From AP-15 sp963833745 (GTDB lineage Bacteria > Pseudomonadota > Alphaproteobacteria > ATCC43930 > CGMCC-115725), in assembly GCA_963833745.1 (NCBI GenBank), contig CAWHZD010000004.1:434001-498000 (forward strand): 64,000 bases of DNA, given 5' to 3'. The position numbers and the translations under genes were made by a program. Positions 25,348-34,968 of this stretch are shown piece by piece (within the stretch, counting starts at the first letter, position 1; each line of letters starts with the position of its first letter). The notes below the pieces were generated by a model, which was given only the letters and a program-made list of their open reading frames with translations, made no database searches and was not told where the DNA came from.

Positions 25348-28300
25348 TCAGGTTAGTTCGTCGAGCAGCGCTTTGGCTCCTTTTAGATCGGCGGTGTCGA
25401 ACCCCTCGGTGAACCAGCCGTATACGGGCGCGAGCAGCTCGTGCGCCTCGGTGCGGCGGCCCTGTTCGCCCCACAGCCTGGCGAGGCTCGTCGCGGCGCG
25501 GAGCTCGTAGGATTTTGCCTGCTGCCTCCGGGCGACGCGCAACGCTTCTTCGATGGCGCTCCGGCCCTCGTCAAGCCGATTGAGACCGAGGAGCGAGACA
25601 CCTTCGAGGCGGTGAAGCTCCGCCTCCCATTGGCGGTGGCCCGTCTTCTCCGCGGTACTCAGCCCGTCTCGCGCCGCGGCAAGAGCCGCGCCATGCTCGC
25701 CCTGGCGTGTCAGGGTGTCGGCCAACCAAGCCAGGCCGTAGCATCGCACCCGCGACGCGCCGGGTCTGGCAAGCCCCTCGCGCAGACAAGCGAGAGCTTC
25801 CTCAAGCCCTCCCTGCGCCGTCAGGGCGGCGCCGCGCAGCAAATATGGCTCCACCACGAAGCCAAGCCGTTGTTCGGCGGCGAGCGCCTCGGCCGCCTCG
25901 AGCCGCTGCAACGCCAATTTCGGCTCGCCTCGATCGAGGTGAACCATAGAGTTATATTGCAAGGCTAATGCTAAGCTAAACGGGTGAGCGATCCGCTCGG
26001 CCAATGCCAATGCTTCGCCGCCGAGCGCCAGACCCTTATCAGGATATCCTAGAAGCCAGTGGGCCTGCGCACCAAAGTAGCGGGCGCACATGCCGGGATC
26101 GTGCCCGCCATAGAGCTGGCGGTGGAGACAGTCCCGCTCGGCATCGTAGAGACGGCGTCCCGCTTCGCTGTGCACGCGCGCTGCCACCGGCTCACCGGAG
26201 AACAAACAGGTCGCCCAGGCGCTATGGTGCGCCTGCAGTCGCAATTCGTCGTCCCCGTCGTCAGCGGTCAGTTGCTGCAGCTGGCGCGACAATCTGCGGC
26301 AGTCGAGAATCCTGCCGGCGCCGTTGGCCGACTGCCAAAGGCCATAGGCTGCCATGAACAACTGGTGCGGATCGCCTCGCTGCTCGGCCAGCGTATGGGC
26401 GCGCGTGTAGGCCTGGGCCGCTTCGGCGGCCTGGAACCCCTTAGCCGTGAAAAGCGAAAGGCCTCGGGCCAATTGCAGCTCGATCTCCCATCCATCCCGA
26501 GGCGGAGCTTCGGCCAATTCCGCCAATGCTGCGAGACCGCGCTCGAAATGGCGGATAGCCTCGAGATGGGTTAGGCGCGCCGCGGCATGCTGGCCGGCCT
26601 TCAGCCATTGATCCACCGCCCGCTGGGCGTTGCCGGCAGCGGTCAAATGATGGGCCAGGAGTTCGGGTTGGCGCTCGACGAGATCGGCGAAACGCTGTTC
26701 GAGAACCACTGCGACGCGGCCATGCAATTCTTGGCGCGTCGCACGCAGCAACGTGCCATAGGCAGCGTCCTGCACCAGCGCATGCTTGAATAAGTAGGAG
26801 GAATGGGGCGCGGTACCGCGGCAAAACAGCAATCCCGCCTCGCTGAGCTGCGCCAACGCGGTTTGCAACTCTCTCTCGTCACGCTGCGCCACAGGCTCGA
26901 TCAGCTCATAGGCAAACTCGCGGCCAAGCACCGCGCCGATTTGAGCAACCTCCTTGGGCATCGGGCCCAGGCGGTCCAAGCGAGCCATCAGCGACGCATG
27001 TAACGTCGCGGGCACCGACAGCGCGGCAAGCGATGTCGCGGCCAGCACCGCGGCAACCCGTTCTCCCTGCCCGACGCTTTCCAGCACCGCCTTGGTCAGC
27101 TCTTCGACAAACAGCGGCACCCCGTCGGTACGCTCAACGATTTCGGCGATAATATTGGGGGACAGCGCAGCACCGCCGGCTAGCTTGTGCACCATCGCCT
27201 CGCCATCGCGTTCGCCGAGCCGATTGAGCGCCAAGCTCGTGATGTGGGACAAACCAGCCCAGGGCGGCTGAAATTCAGGACGAAAGGTGATCACCAGCAG
27301 CACCGGCAGCCGCCGCACCCGGTCGACCGTCAGATCCAGCAGTTCACGCGAGGTTGGATCGACCCAGTGGGCATCCTCGATGACCATCAGCACCGGTTGG
27401 CGTCGCGCTCCCCCTTCGAGTTGGTTCAACAGCGCCTCGAACAGCTTCTCCCGTTTGCGCTGCGGGCTGAGGTTGAGGTCCGCCGCGCAACTCGGCAACG
27501 ACAGCAGCTCGCTCAACAGCTCGATATCGTCGTCACCCCGCGTCCCCGACGCGAGCAGCGTCCGGAGTTTGCCGAGCTTGGCTTCGACCGTGTCGTCGCG
27601 GGTAAACCCGGCGGCGCGTTCGAGCTGGACGATGAAGGGATAAAGCGCGCTGTCCTGGTAGTGCGGCGAGCAGAAATAGCGCGAGTGGATATGGGGCTCG
27701 GTTTCGATCTGCTCGGCAAGCGCCGCCATGAGCCGTGACTTGCCGATACCGGGCTCGCCGGAAATCAGCACCACCCGCCCTTCGCCGCTTGTCACCTGTT
27801 GCCAGCGGCGGATAAGCAGCTCGAATTCCTCCTCGCGCCCGACGAGCGGCGTCTCACCCGAGCGCAGAGCCTCGAACCGGCTCAACACACCGCTCTCGCC
27901 AATGACCCGCCAAGCGAGTTGGGGCTCGGCGAAGCCAGCGAGCGCCTGCGGGCCGAGATCGGCGAGATCGAAGAGCCCGCCGATCTGCCGGCGGGTCGCT
28001 TCGCCAATGACCAAGGTGTCTGGCGCGGCCAGGGCTTGTAACCGGGCCGCGAGATTCGGCGTCTCGCCGACGACCCCGAGCTCCTGCGCCGCGCCCTCCC
28101 CGATTAGATCGCCGACTATGGCGACCCCGGTGGCGATCCCGAGCCGCACGCGCAAATCCTGTCGAGCAGGCAATCGGCCAACCGCCTCGATTACCGCAAG
28201 CCCGGCGCGCACGGCCCGCTCGGCATCGTCCTCATGCGCTTGCGGATAGCCGAAATAGACCAGGACGCCGTCCCCCATATATTTCGCGACAAACCCGTCG

Positions 28301-28671
28301 AACCCGCCGACCACTTCGGCGACGGCGCGGTGATAGGCGCCGATGACCTCGCGCAAATCCTCGGGGTCGAGACGCGTCGAGAGCGCGGTCGAGCCGACCA
28401 GGTCGCAGAACATCACTGTCAGTTGGCGGCGTTCGGCATCAGCCGGACTCCGCACGTCGCGGGGTACCGCCGTCGCCGTCGCTGGGGCCACGACGACGAG
28501 CGCAGCGATCGCGTCGAGCAGCCGCCGGCGATGTCCGACCAAGGTGACGCCTAGATCCTTCAGATCCTCGGCAGTCAGGTTCGGCAATATCTCAGCGTCG
28601 ATCTCGTTTTCGCGGAAGGCCGGCTCGTATTGCGCGAGCCCCAGGCCGCTCAGCCAATTTGCAATGTCCAC
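25348..28671 (-). CDS. SAM domain/adenylate-guanylate cyclase/AAA ATPase/TPR protein, 1107 aa
   Basis: Intact paralogue of the IS-split gene at 8714-13394. Order: SAM (~1-60, MDIANWLSGLGLAQYEPAF), class III cyclase (~80-245; FCDLVGSTALS, KYMGDGVLVYFG, NLAARLQ), AAA/STAND ATPase (Walker A GEPGIGKSR, Walker B VLMVIEDAHWVD), winged-helix-like linker, and TPR-like repeats to the end. Metal-binding Asp residues and the Lys of the purine pocket are present, so cyclase activity is plausible. GTG start with GGGGAGG upstream. No membrane spans; a cytoplasmic signalling hub whose input is unknown. Confidence 0.93.
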   Translation of the reverse strand: MDIANWLSGLGLAQYEPAFRENEIDAEILPNLTAEDLKDLGVTLVGHRRRLLDAIAALVVVAPATATAVPRDVRSPADAERRQLTVMFCDLVGSTALSTRLDPEDLREVIGAYHRAVAEVVGGFDGFVAKYMGDGVLVYFGYPQAHEDDAERAVRAGLAVIEAVGRLPARQDLRVRLGIATGVAIVGDLIGEGAAQELGVVGETPNLAARLQALAAPDTLVIGEATRRQIGGLFDLADLGPQALAGFAEPQLAWRVIGESGVLSRFEALRSGETPLVGREEEFELLIRRWQQVTSGEGRVVLISGEPGIGKSRLMAALAEQIETEPHIHSRYFCSPHYQDSALYPFIVQLERAAGFTRDDTVEAKLGKLRTLLASGTRGDDDIELLSELLSLPSCAADLNLSPQRKREKLFEALLNQLEGGARRQPVLMVIEDAHWVDPTSRELLDLTVDRVRRLPVLLVITFRPEFQPPWAGLSHITSLALNRLGERDGEAMVHKLAGGAALSPNIIAEIVERTDGVPLFVEELTKAVLESVGQGERVAAVLAATSLAALSVPATLHASLMARLDRLGPMPKEVAQIGAVLGREFAYELIEPVAQRDERELQTALAQLSEAGLLFCRGTAPHSSYLFKHALVQDAAYGTLLRATRQELHGRVAVVLEQRFADLVERQPELLAHHLTAAGNAQRAVDQWLKAGQHAAARLTHLEAIRHFERGLAALAELAEAPPRDGWEIELQLARGLSLFTAKGFQAAEAAQAYTRAHTLAEQRGDPHQLFMAAYGLWQSANGAGRILDCRRLSRQLQQLTADDGDDELRLQAHHSAWATCLFSGEPVAARVHSEAGRRLYDAERDCLHRQLYGGHDPGMCARYFGAQAHWLLGYPDKGLALGGEALALAERIAHPFSLALALQYNSMVHLDRGEPKLALQRLEAAEALAAEQRLGFVVEPYLLRGAALTAQGGLEEALACLREGLARPGASRVRCYGLAWLADTLTRQGEHGAALAAARDGLSTAEKTGHRQWEAELHRLEGVSLLGLNRLDEGRSAIEEALRVARRQQAKSYELRAATSLARLWGEQGRRTEAHELLAPVYGWFTEGFDTADLKGAKALLDELT

Positions 28672-28930
28672 GGCACAAAGCCTCCCCGTGAAGAATCTTA
28701 CACTGAAATGACGCCGGCAGTGCAGCGATCTGGAAGCCGCCGGCGCTCCAGGGCTTCAAGCTCGCTCGACCTGCGGCTCGGCCGACGCGCTTCGGCGAGG
28801 CGGCAGCGTCGGTGTTGGGGACACCTAAAATTGCCCAATTCGCATGGCATCCTGAGAACCGATCGCGGCGACGGGGGGCGGGCCGCAAACAAAGCCGAGG
28901 AGATGCCGATGGCAGATTTCGCCGGCGGGC
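28672..28930. other. Intergenic region upstream of the large cyclase
   Basis: No gene supported. The ORFs here are arginine-rich shadows. It should hold the promoter of the minus-strand cyclase. Confidence 0.4.
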
Positions 28931-29090
28931 TGTAATTCCCGGTTTCGCCGATTTATTTCCCGTTTGGGCCGGAATAAATTCCCGGTTCTGCGGCAACCGG
29001 AATTTCGGCCACAAGCTATTGATTTTGCATCCTATTCCCGGAGCGGGTCACCCCGATATCCGCGGAATTGAAAAATTCCCGGCTATTTTC
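28931..29090. repeat. Cluster of TTCCCGG-type motifs, AT-richer than surroundings
   Basis: Five TTCCCG units occur near 28937, 28959, 28980, 29035 and 29070, several preceded by AA or TT, and the related GGAATAAA and GGAATTTC lie between them. An ORF runs through it (ending near 29093) but looks like a by-product. Similar interspersed stretches occur in alphaproteobacterial genomes. Function unknown. Confidence 0.4.
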
Positions 29091-29193
29091 TAGGTTCGCG
29101 CGAATTCACCCATGCCGAGGCCGCTGGAGCGCACTCGGGATAAGCTGATATCGTGGCCAAGACATCGGCGGTCCGTAGCAGGAGAACGGCAAG

Positions 29194-29949
29194 ATGAATT
29201 CGAACGGCAAGGTGGCACTCGTTACCGGCGGCGGCAGCGGCATCGGCAAGGCCTCGGCGCTGGCGCTCGCCAAGGAGGGGTTTGCGGTGGTCGTCGCCGG
29301 GCGCCGGCCGGAGCCGTTGCAAGCGTTCGTCGATGAGGTCGAGAGCATGCAGGGCAAAGCGCTCGGCGTGCCAACCGACGTCGGCGACCCCAACTCGGTG
29401 CGCGCCTTGTTCGCCAAGACCAGAGAGACTTATGGCCGGCTCGACGTGCTGTTCAACAACGCCGGGTTTGGTGCCTCGGCGCCGATCGAGGAATTGCCGT
29501 TCGAGCGCTGGCAGGCGGTCGTCAACTCGATCCTCACCGGGTCGTTCCTGTGCACGCAGGAAGCCTTCAAGATCATGAAGGACCAACAGCCGATGGGCGG
29601 CCGGATCATCAACAACGGCTCGATCTCGGCGCACGTGCCGCGGCCGAACTCGGTCGCCTACACCTCGTGCAAGCACGCGATCACCGGACTGACCAAATCG
29701 ACCTCGCTCGACGGGCGCAAATACGACATCTCGTGCGGCCAGATCGACATCGGCAACGCCTTGACCGAAATGACCCAGCGCATGCAGCGCGGCGTGCCGC
29801 AGGCCAACGGCACGGTCATCGAGGAGCCGACGATGAACGTCGAGAACGTCGCCCGCGCGGTTGTCTTCATGTCGACCGTGACCGCCGAGGCCAACGTCCA
29901 GTTCCTCACCGTGATGGCGACCAAAATGCCGTTTGTCGGACGGGGGTGA
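29194..29949 (+). CDS. SDR family oxidoreductase
   Basis: 251 residues, classical SDR. TGGGSGIG for cofactor; AGRRPEP at the end of strand 2 suggests NADP(H). NNAG, catalytic Ser in NNGSISAH, and Tyr/Lys in YTSCKHA. The C-terminus (VQFLTVMATKMPFVGRG) matches a frequent proteobacterial SDR subgroup of unknown substrate. GGAGAACGGCAAG precedes the ATG. It is convergent with the ABC permease gene. Confidence 0.92.
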   Translation: MNSNGKVALVTGGGSGIGKASALALAKEGFAVVVAGRRPEPLQAFVDEVESMQGKALGVPTDVGDPNSVRALFAKTRETYGRLDVLFNNAGFGASAPIEELPFERWQAVVNSILTGSFLCTQEAFKIMKDQQPMGGRIINNGSISAHVPRPNSVAYTSCKHAITGLTKSTSLDGRKYDISCGQIDIGNALTEMTQRMQRGVPQANGTVIEEPTMNVENVARAVVFMSTVTAEANVQFLTVMATKMPFVGRG

Positions 29950-30016
29950 TTTTTAGCGGCGTACAATCGCTTAGCGGAGAAGGTCCGGATTGCGATCGCT
30001 GCAACTCTGCCACGGC

Positions 30017-30811
30017 TCACTCCTCCTCTTCTTCGATGGTGCTTTCGTGCCAGTGCCGCAGGATCAGCCGCGACAGGAAATCGATGACGAGATAGATCGC
30101 AACGCCGGTTGCCGACAGCAGAAACAATGCCGCGAAAAGCCGCGGGATCGCCAGCCGGTAGCCGGCTTCGAGGATGCGGAAGGCGAGCCCGGTTTCGGCG
30201 CCGCCGGTGCCGGCGACAAACTCCGCGACCACCGCGCCGATCAGCGCCAGCCCGCCGCTGATCCGCAGCCCGGCCAAGAAATACGGCAGCGCCGTCGGCA
30301 GCTTCAAATAGCGCAAGGTCTGTGCGGGCGTGGCGCCATACAGCCGGAACAGGGCCAGCAGGTTGCGGTCGGCGCTGTTGAGCCCGATCGTCGTGTTCGA
30401 CACGATCGGGAAAAAGGCGACGATCCAGGCGCAAACGAGCAGCGCCAGAAACGGCTGTTGCACCCAGATGATGATCAGCGGTGCGATTGCGACGATCGGC
30501 GTCACCTGGAGGATCACCGCATACGGGAAAAGGCTCAGCGCCAAGACCCGCGACAGCGAAAACAGCAGCGCGATGGCGCCGCCGAGAATCACCGCTGCCG
30601 CCAGCGCCGCCAGGGTGATGCGCAGGGTGACGAGCAGCGAGCCCAACAGGCTCGGTCCATCGGTCCACAACGCCTCACCGATCGCGAGCGGTCCGGGCAG
30701 GATATAGGGCGGGACATTCTCGATATGGACGATCGCCTGCCATCCCGCGAGCAGCACCATTCCGACCGCAAGCGGCGCCGCGACCCGCCATAACCGCCCG
30801 CGCCGCCTCAT
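30017..30811 (-). CDS. ABC transporter permease (SsuC/ThiX type)
   Basis: 264 residues from the ATG at 30811, which overlaps the ATPase stop by four bases (ATGA). Six hydrophobic spans are visible. The EAA loop reads RLYGATPAQTLRYLKLPTALPYF, the coupling helix for the ATPase. The C-terminus is unusually acidic (TIEEEEE). It forms an importer with the next two genes. The family carries sulfonates, taurine, or thiamine/riboflavin precursors; the binding protein points to the NMT1/THI5 group. Confidence 0.9.
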   Translation of the reverse strand: MRRRGRLWRVAAPLAVGMVLLAGWQAIVHIENVPPYILPGPLAIGEALWTDGPSLLGSLLVTLRITLAALAAAVILGGAIALLFSLSRVLALSLFPYAVILQVTPIVAIAPLIIIWVQQPFLALLVCAWIVAFFPIVSNTTIGLNSADRNLLALFRLYGATPAQTLRYLKLPTALPYFLAGLRISGGLALIGAVVAEFVAGTGGAETGLAFRILEAGYRLAIPRLFAALFLLSATGVAIYLVIDFLSRLILRHWHESTIEEEEE

Positions 30812-31569
30812 CGGGTCTCTTCTGCCGCCATCGCCCGACCCAAATGCCCCGAGACCGCGGCGCACATCGCGGCATAGCCGGGGGTGGTGCGCAATGCCCG
30901 CTCGCGCGACCGCGGCAGGTCCACGGCGAGGTCGGCGGCGATGCGCCCGGGCCGCGGCGTCATGACCGCGATGCGGGTCGACAGATAGACCGATTCAAAG
31001 ACGCTGTGGGTGACAAAAACGACCGTTGCGCGACGTCCTTGCCAGAGCCGCAAGAGGTCGTCGTTGAGTGTCATCCGGGTGATCTCGTCGAGGGCGGCAA
31101 ACGGCTCGTCGAGTAGCAAGAGGTCGGGATCGGTCACCATCGCGCGCGCGATCGAAACGCGCATCCGCATGCCACCCGACAGCTGGCGCGGGTAGGCGCG
31201 CTCGAAACCGGCGAGGCCGACCGCGCGGAGCTCGGCCGCCGCCCGCTCGCGCTCGGCCGGGCCGACGCGGCCCCTGAGGCGGAACGGCAGCAGCACATTG
31301 CCCAGCGCCGTGCTCCACGGCATCAAGGTCGGGTCTTGAAAGACAAATCCGATCCGGCCTTGCGCCGAGGGCCCGCCACCGGCGGAGGACAACGTCAGAT
31401 GCCGTTCGCCTTCGCTCGGCTCGCTCAACCCGGCGATGATCCGCAACAACGTGGTCTTGCCGCAGCCGGAAGGCCCCAGCAGGCTCACAAATTCGCCGCG
31501 GTTAATGTCGAGGTCGATCGGATCGAGCGCGGTCACGCCCGTGCCAAAGCGCTTGCCGATCCCGCGCAA
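30808..31569 (-). CDS. ABC transporter ATP-binding protein (SsuB/TauB type)
   Basis: About 253 residues. Walker A GPSGCGKTT, Q-loop FVFQDPTLMPW, signature QLSGGMRMRVSIARA, Walker B LLLLDEPFAALD and the switch His in VTHSVFES are all intact. The start is uncertain: the frame stays open upstream to the binding-protein stop, with only CTG and TTG codons available. TTG at 31569 is used here, but translation may begin earlier. Coupled to the permease by an ATGA overlap. Confidence 0.9.
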   Translation of the reverse strand: MRGIGKRFGTGVTALDPIDLDINRGEFVSLLGPSGCGKTTLLRIIAGLSEPSEGERHLTLSSAGGGPSAQGRIGFVFQDPTLMPWSTALGNVLLPFRLRGRVGPAERERAAAELRAVGLAGFERAYPRQLSGGMRMRVSIARAMVTDPDLLLLDEPFAALDEITRMTLNDDLLRLWQGRRATVVFVTHSVFESVYLSTRIAVMTPRPGRIAADLAVDLPRSRERALRTTPGYAAMCAAVSGHLGRAMAAEETR

Positions 31570-31613
31570 CGAAACGATTGGCGCCGCCGCCTGGCGAAAA
31601 ACGGTTGGTGCGG

Positions 31614-32621
31614 TCAGGGCCGCATCCCGACTTTCTTGTCCACAAATTGCACGGTGAACGCCTTCGTGAAATCCATGTCCTTGGGATACACGCCGGCATC
31701 GGCCATCGTCTCGAAAAAGTTGCGCCAGCGCGCCTCGGTCATCGCGCCGATGCCGTATTTCTTGGCATCGCCGCTGTCGACGATGCCATATTCTTTGAGC
31801 TTGGCGATGCCATAGGCCAGCAGCGCATCGGTCATCTCCGGATTGTCGCGCTTGATCAGCGCGTTCGCCGGCGCCGGATCGTCATATAAATAGCTGTACC
31901 AGCCCTCGATGCTGGCGTTGACAAAGCGCTGCACCAGCTCGGGGTCGTCGCGCACCAGCTTGTTCGAGGTTTCGATCAGCGAGCTGTAGCTCGAATAACC
32001 GGCGTCCGCGATCAACAACACCACCGGCTTGACCCCGGCCGCCTCGATTGTAAACGGCTCGCTCGACAGGTAGCCCTGCTGGATTGCTGGGGGATTGGCG
32101 AGGAACGGGGCCACGCTGAAGGTGTAGGGACGGATCTGGTCATCGGTGTAGCCGAACTTGCTCTTCAGAAAGATCCAGCTGCCGATCCGGGTGTCCGAGC
32201 CGATCATGATCGGCTTGCCTTTGAGGTCGGCAAAGCTGTCATCCCCTCGGCCCGGATGGGCGATCAGCACCGACGGGTCCTTCTGGAACATCGCGGCCAC
32301 CGCCAGCATCGGGATGTTTTCATGCACGAAATTGAGCGGCACAAAGGAATTGGTCGCGATGTTGAAATCGAGACGGCCGGCGGCGAGCAATTGGGCGTGG
32401 TTCACCTGCGGGCCGCCCTGCTGTAGTTTCACGTCAAGCCCGTAGCGCTTGTAGATGCCGGTGGCGATCGCCTGATAATACCCGCCATGCTCGGCCTCTG
32501 CCTTCCAATCGGTACCGAACCGAACCGTCTGCAACTCGGCCGCAGCTGCCGCGGTTACGCTGGTCGCGGCGAGCAGCATGGCACCGATCAGAATTGTCCG
32601 GCACGTTCCCCGGTACACCAT
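31614..32621 (-). CDS. ABC transporter substrate-binding protein (NMT1/THI5-like)
   Basis: 335 residues with a clear Sec signal peptide (MVYRGTCRTILIGAMLLAAT, cleavage near AAAAA-EL). The mature part begins VRFGTDWKAEAEHGGYYQA; the GYYQA motif marks NMT1/THI5-like binding proteins for pyrimidine or related ligands. First gene of the binding-protein, ATPase, permease operon. No TPP or FMN riboswitch was recognised in the ~230 bases upstream, so the ligand remains open. Confidence 0.9.
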   Translation of the reverse strand: MVYRGTCRTILIGAMLLAATSVTAAAAAELQTVRFGTDWKAEAEHGGYYQAIATGIYKRYGLDVKLQQGGPQVNHAQLLAAGRLDFNIATNSFVPLNFVHENIPMLAVAAMFQKDPSVLIAHPGRGDDSFADLKGKPIMIGSDTRIGSWIFLKSKFGYTDDQIRPYTFSVAPFLANPPAIQQGYLSSEPFTIEAAGVKPVVLLIADAGYSSYSSLIETSNKLVRDDPELVQRFVNASIEGWYSYLYDDPAPANALIKRDNPEMTDALLAYGIAKLKEYGIVDSGDAKKYGIGAMTEARWRNFFETMADAGVYPKDMDFTKAFTVQFVDKKVGMRP

Positions 32622-32849
32622 TGCGATCCCTCTCGCTTCCCGTGATCAAGCGTAGACGGCGGCGGCCTTCGCCGAGGCGCTGCACCAACCAGCCAACGCC
32701 AATTTGCGGAACACGAAAAAGTTCCATGCGATCGCCGCATATCGCGTCCGCGCCTTGGATTGGATCAACTTCTGTTACAGACTGTTGATCTGGCGTCACC
32801 AGCTTGACACGAACCGATCAGATCGGTAACGAAAAGACGGCGAAGCAAT

Positions 32850-33074
32850 ATGATCTATGTTATCCATCCAATGACTATGGCTGCAAATATTCGGTGCCGC
32901 TATGGGCGGGCAGAGTTGCCGGCGCGATCGGTAGAGGCGCGGATCGCGGCTTTCCTCGACGGTAGCAACAATGGGGAAGAGCTGCTGCACGCTCTCTATG
33001 ATCACGTTCTCGATGAACCGATCCCTCAATCGATGCGGACGATGCTGAAAGGACAGCAAGTCCGCGGGCGCTGA
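32850..33074 (+). CDS. Small protein with a NepR-like motif, 74 aa
   Basis: The second half reads LLHALYDHVLDEPIPQSMRT, then MLKG. NepR anti-sigma factors of alphaproteobacteria carry a similar LxxLYDxVxxEPVPxxxxxLL segment. The N-terminus is not typical of NepR, and no PhyR or EcfG gene is nearby, so the resemblance may only reflect a shared short helix motif. The start at 32850 is uncertain. Divergent from the binding-protein gene. Confidence 0.5.
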   Translation: MIYVIHPMTMAANIRCRYGRAELPARSVEARIAAFLDGSNNGEELLHALYDHVLDEPIPQSMRTMLKGQQVRGR

Positions 33075-33205
33075 CGGCGAGCCGATTTCCGGTTTACGTT
33101 CGTTCGCGTTTTAGGCTATTCCTCCCGATCGCCGGGCGACCAGCGCGGCCTTGCTGAAACGAGCGCCAGCCGCAAAACTGCGGCATCAGCGAAAAGGGGG
33201 GAACC

Positions 33206-34867
33206 ATGGCCAACATATCAGTGGCCCCGCGCCGCCTGACCGGCGGGATGACCCGCGAGGAGCGAACCGTCATTTTTGCTTCTTCGCTCGGGACGGTTTT
33301 CGAGTGGTACGACTTTTATCTTTACGGTTCTCTCGCGGCGACGATCGGCAAGGTGTTTTTTTCCGGCGTCAACCCGACGGCGAGCTATATCTTCGCGCTG
33401 CTCGCCTTCGCCGCAGGGTTTGCGGTCCGGCCTTTTGGCGCGCTGCTCTTCGGCCGCATCGGCGATCTCGTCGGCCGCAAATACACCTTTTTGATCACGA
33501 TCACGATCATGGGTCTGTCGACCTTCCTGGTCGGCCTCTTGCCCGGCTACGCCGCGATCGGTCTTGCGGCGCCGGTGATCCTGATCGCGTTGCGTCTGCT
33601 GCAGGGCTTGGCTCTGGGCGGCGAGTACGGCGGTGCCGCGGTCTATGTCGCCGAGCACGCGCCGCATGGCAAACGTGGCTTTTACACCTCGTGGATTCAG
33701 ACCACGGCGACCCTCGGGTTGTTTTTGTCGCTACTCGTGATCCTGGCCTGCCGACAGACGCTCGACCCGCAAAGCTTTGACGGGTGGGGCTGGCGCATCC
33801 CGTTTCTGCTGTCGATCGTGCTGCTTGTCATCTCGGTCTACATCCGGCTGCGCCTCAATGAGTCGCCGATGTTCCAGCGGATCAAAGCCGAGGGCGGGAT
33901 CTCGCGGGCACCCTTGACCGAGTTTCTTGCCGAGGGCCGCAACCTGCGGCTCGTCCTGCTTGCGTTGTTCGGCGGCACGGCAGGACAAGCAGTGGTATGG
34001 TATGCGGGGCAGTTTTACACTTTGTTCTTCTTGACCCAGACTTTGAAGGTTGATCCCAAGACAGCGATTCTGTTAACCGCGGCCGCACTTGCCATCGGGA
34101 CGCCAGGTTTCATCTTGTTCGGCTGGCTGTCGGACCGGGTCGGGCGGAAGCCGATTATCATGCTGGGCTGCCTGCTCGCGGTTATCACCTATCTGCCGTT
34201 GTTCAAGGCGATCACCCATTATGCCAACCCGGCGCTCGAAGCCGCGGTCGGTTCGGCCCCGGTTGTCGTCGTCGCCGATCCGGCGGAATGCTCGCTGCAA
34301 TTCAACCCGGTCGGCACGTCGAAGTTTACCAGCTCCTGCGATATCGCGAAGAGCGCGCTCGTCACCCGCGGCATTCCCTACAGCAACGATGCCGCCCCAT
34401 CGGGAACCGCGGCGCAAATCAAGGTCGGGCGAACCGTAATCCCGAGCTATGACGCGAAAGGACCCGATGCCGCGGCGAAGAGCGCAGCGTTTGCCAAATC
34501 GCTGAACGAGGCGCTCAAAACAGCCGGCTACCCGGCAAAAGCCGACCCGGCGGGGATCAACCACGGCATGGTGATCGTGCTGCTCGTGATCCTGATCATC
34601 TATGTGACAATGGTTTACGGTCCGATCGCGGCACTGCTGGTCGAGATGTTTCCGACCCGGATCCGCTACACCTCGGTCTCGGTGCCCTATCATTTCGGCA
34701 ATGGCTGGTTCGGCGGGTTTTTGCCGGCAATCGCCTTTGCGATCGTGGCGGCCACCGGCAACATCTATGACGGGTTGTGGTATCCGATCGCGATCGCGGC
34801 GATGACGCTGGTCGTCGGCGTGCTGTTCCTGCGCGAGACCAAGGACAACGATATCCAGGCGACTTGA
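33206..34867 (+). CDS. MFS transporter, metabolite:H+ symporter (MHS) family, 553 aa
   Basis: Twelve-span MFS protein with the MHS signatures FEWYDFYLYG near span 1 and GRIGDLVGRKYTF between spans 2 and 3, plus LQGLALGGEYGGAAVY. Relatives carry proline/betaine, citrate, shikimate or ketoglutarate. It is about 100 residues longer than ProP-type members, with a soluble insert between spans 8 and 9 (~residues 345-450, containing two Cys) that would face the periplasm. AAAGGGGGG ribosome-binding site. Confidence 0.9.
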   Translation: MANISVAPRRLTGGMTREERTVIFASSLGTVFEWYDFYLYGSLAATIGKVFFSGVNPTASYIFALLAFAAGFAVRPFGALLFGRIGDLVGRKYTFLITITIMGLSTFLVGLLPGYAAIGLAAPVILIALRLLQGLALGGEYGGAAVYVAEHAPHGKRGFYTSWIQTTATLGLFLSLLVILACRQTLDPQSFDGWGWRIPFLLSIVLLVISVYIRLRLNESPMFQRIKAEGGISRAPLTEFLAEGRNLRLVLLALFGGTAGQAVVWYAGQFYTLFFLTQTLKVDPKTAILLTAAALAIGTPGFILFGWLSDRVGRKPIIMLGCLLAVITYLPLFKAITHYANPALEAAVGSAPVVVVADPAECSLQFNPVGTSKFTSSCDIAKSALVTRGIPYSNDAAPSGTAAQIKVGRTVIPSYDAKGPDAAAKSAAFAKSLNEALKTAGYPAKADPAGINHGMVIVLLVILIIYVTMVYGPIAALLVEMFPTRIRYTSVSVPYHFGNGWFGGFLPAIAFAIVAATGNIYDGLWYPIAIAAMTLVVGVLFLRETKDNDIQAT

Positions 34868-34968
34868 TCCCGCCGCAACGCTGCACTGGGCCACGGTGGC
34901 CTGGGCCACAGGCCGACCGGTCTTCTTGCCGAGGTGCGTCGATGTTATATTAGAGGGAGAGGAACACG

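Noticed and set aside
28812..29093. 94-codon ORF through the TTCCCG cluster
   Set aside because: Its sequence follows the repeat motifs and it lacks a plausible start; likely a by-product of the repeat.
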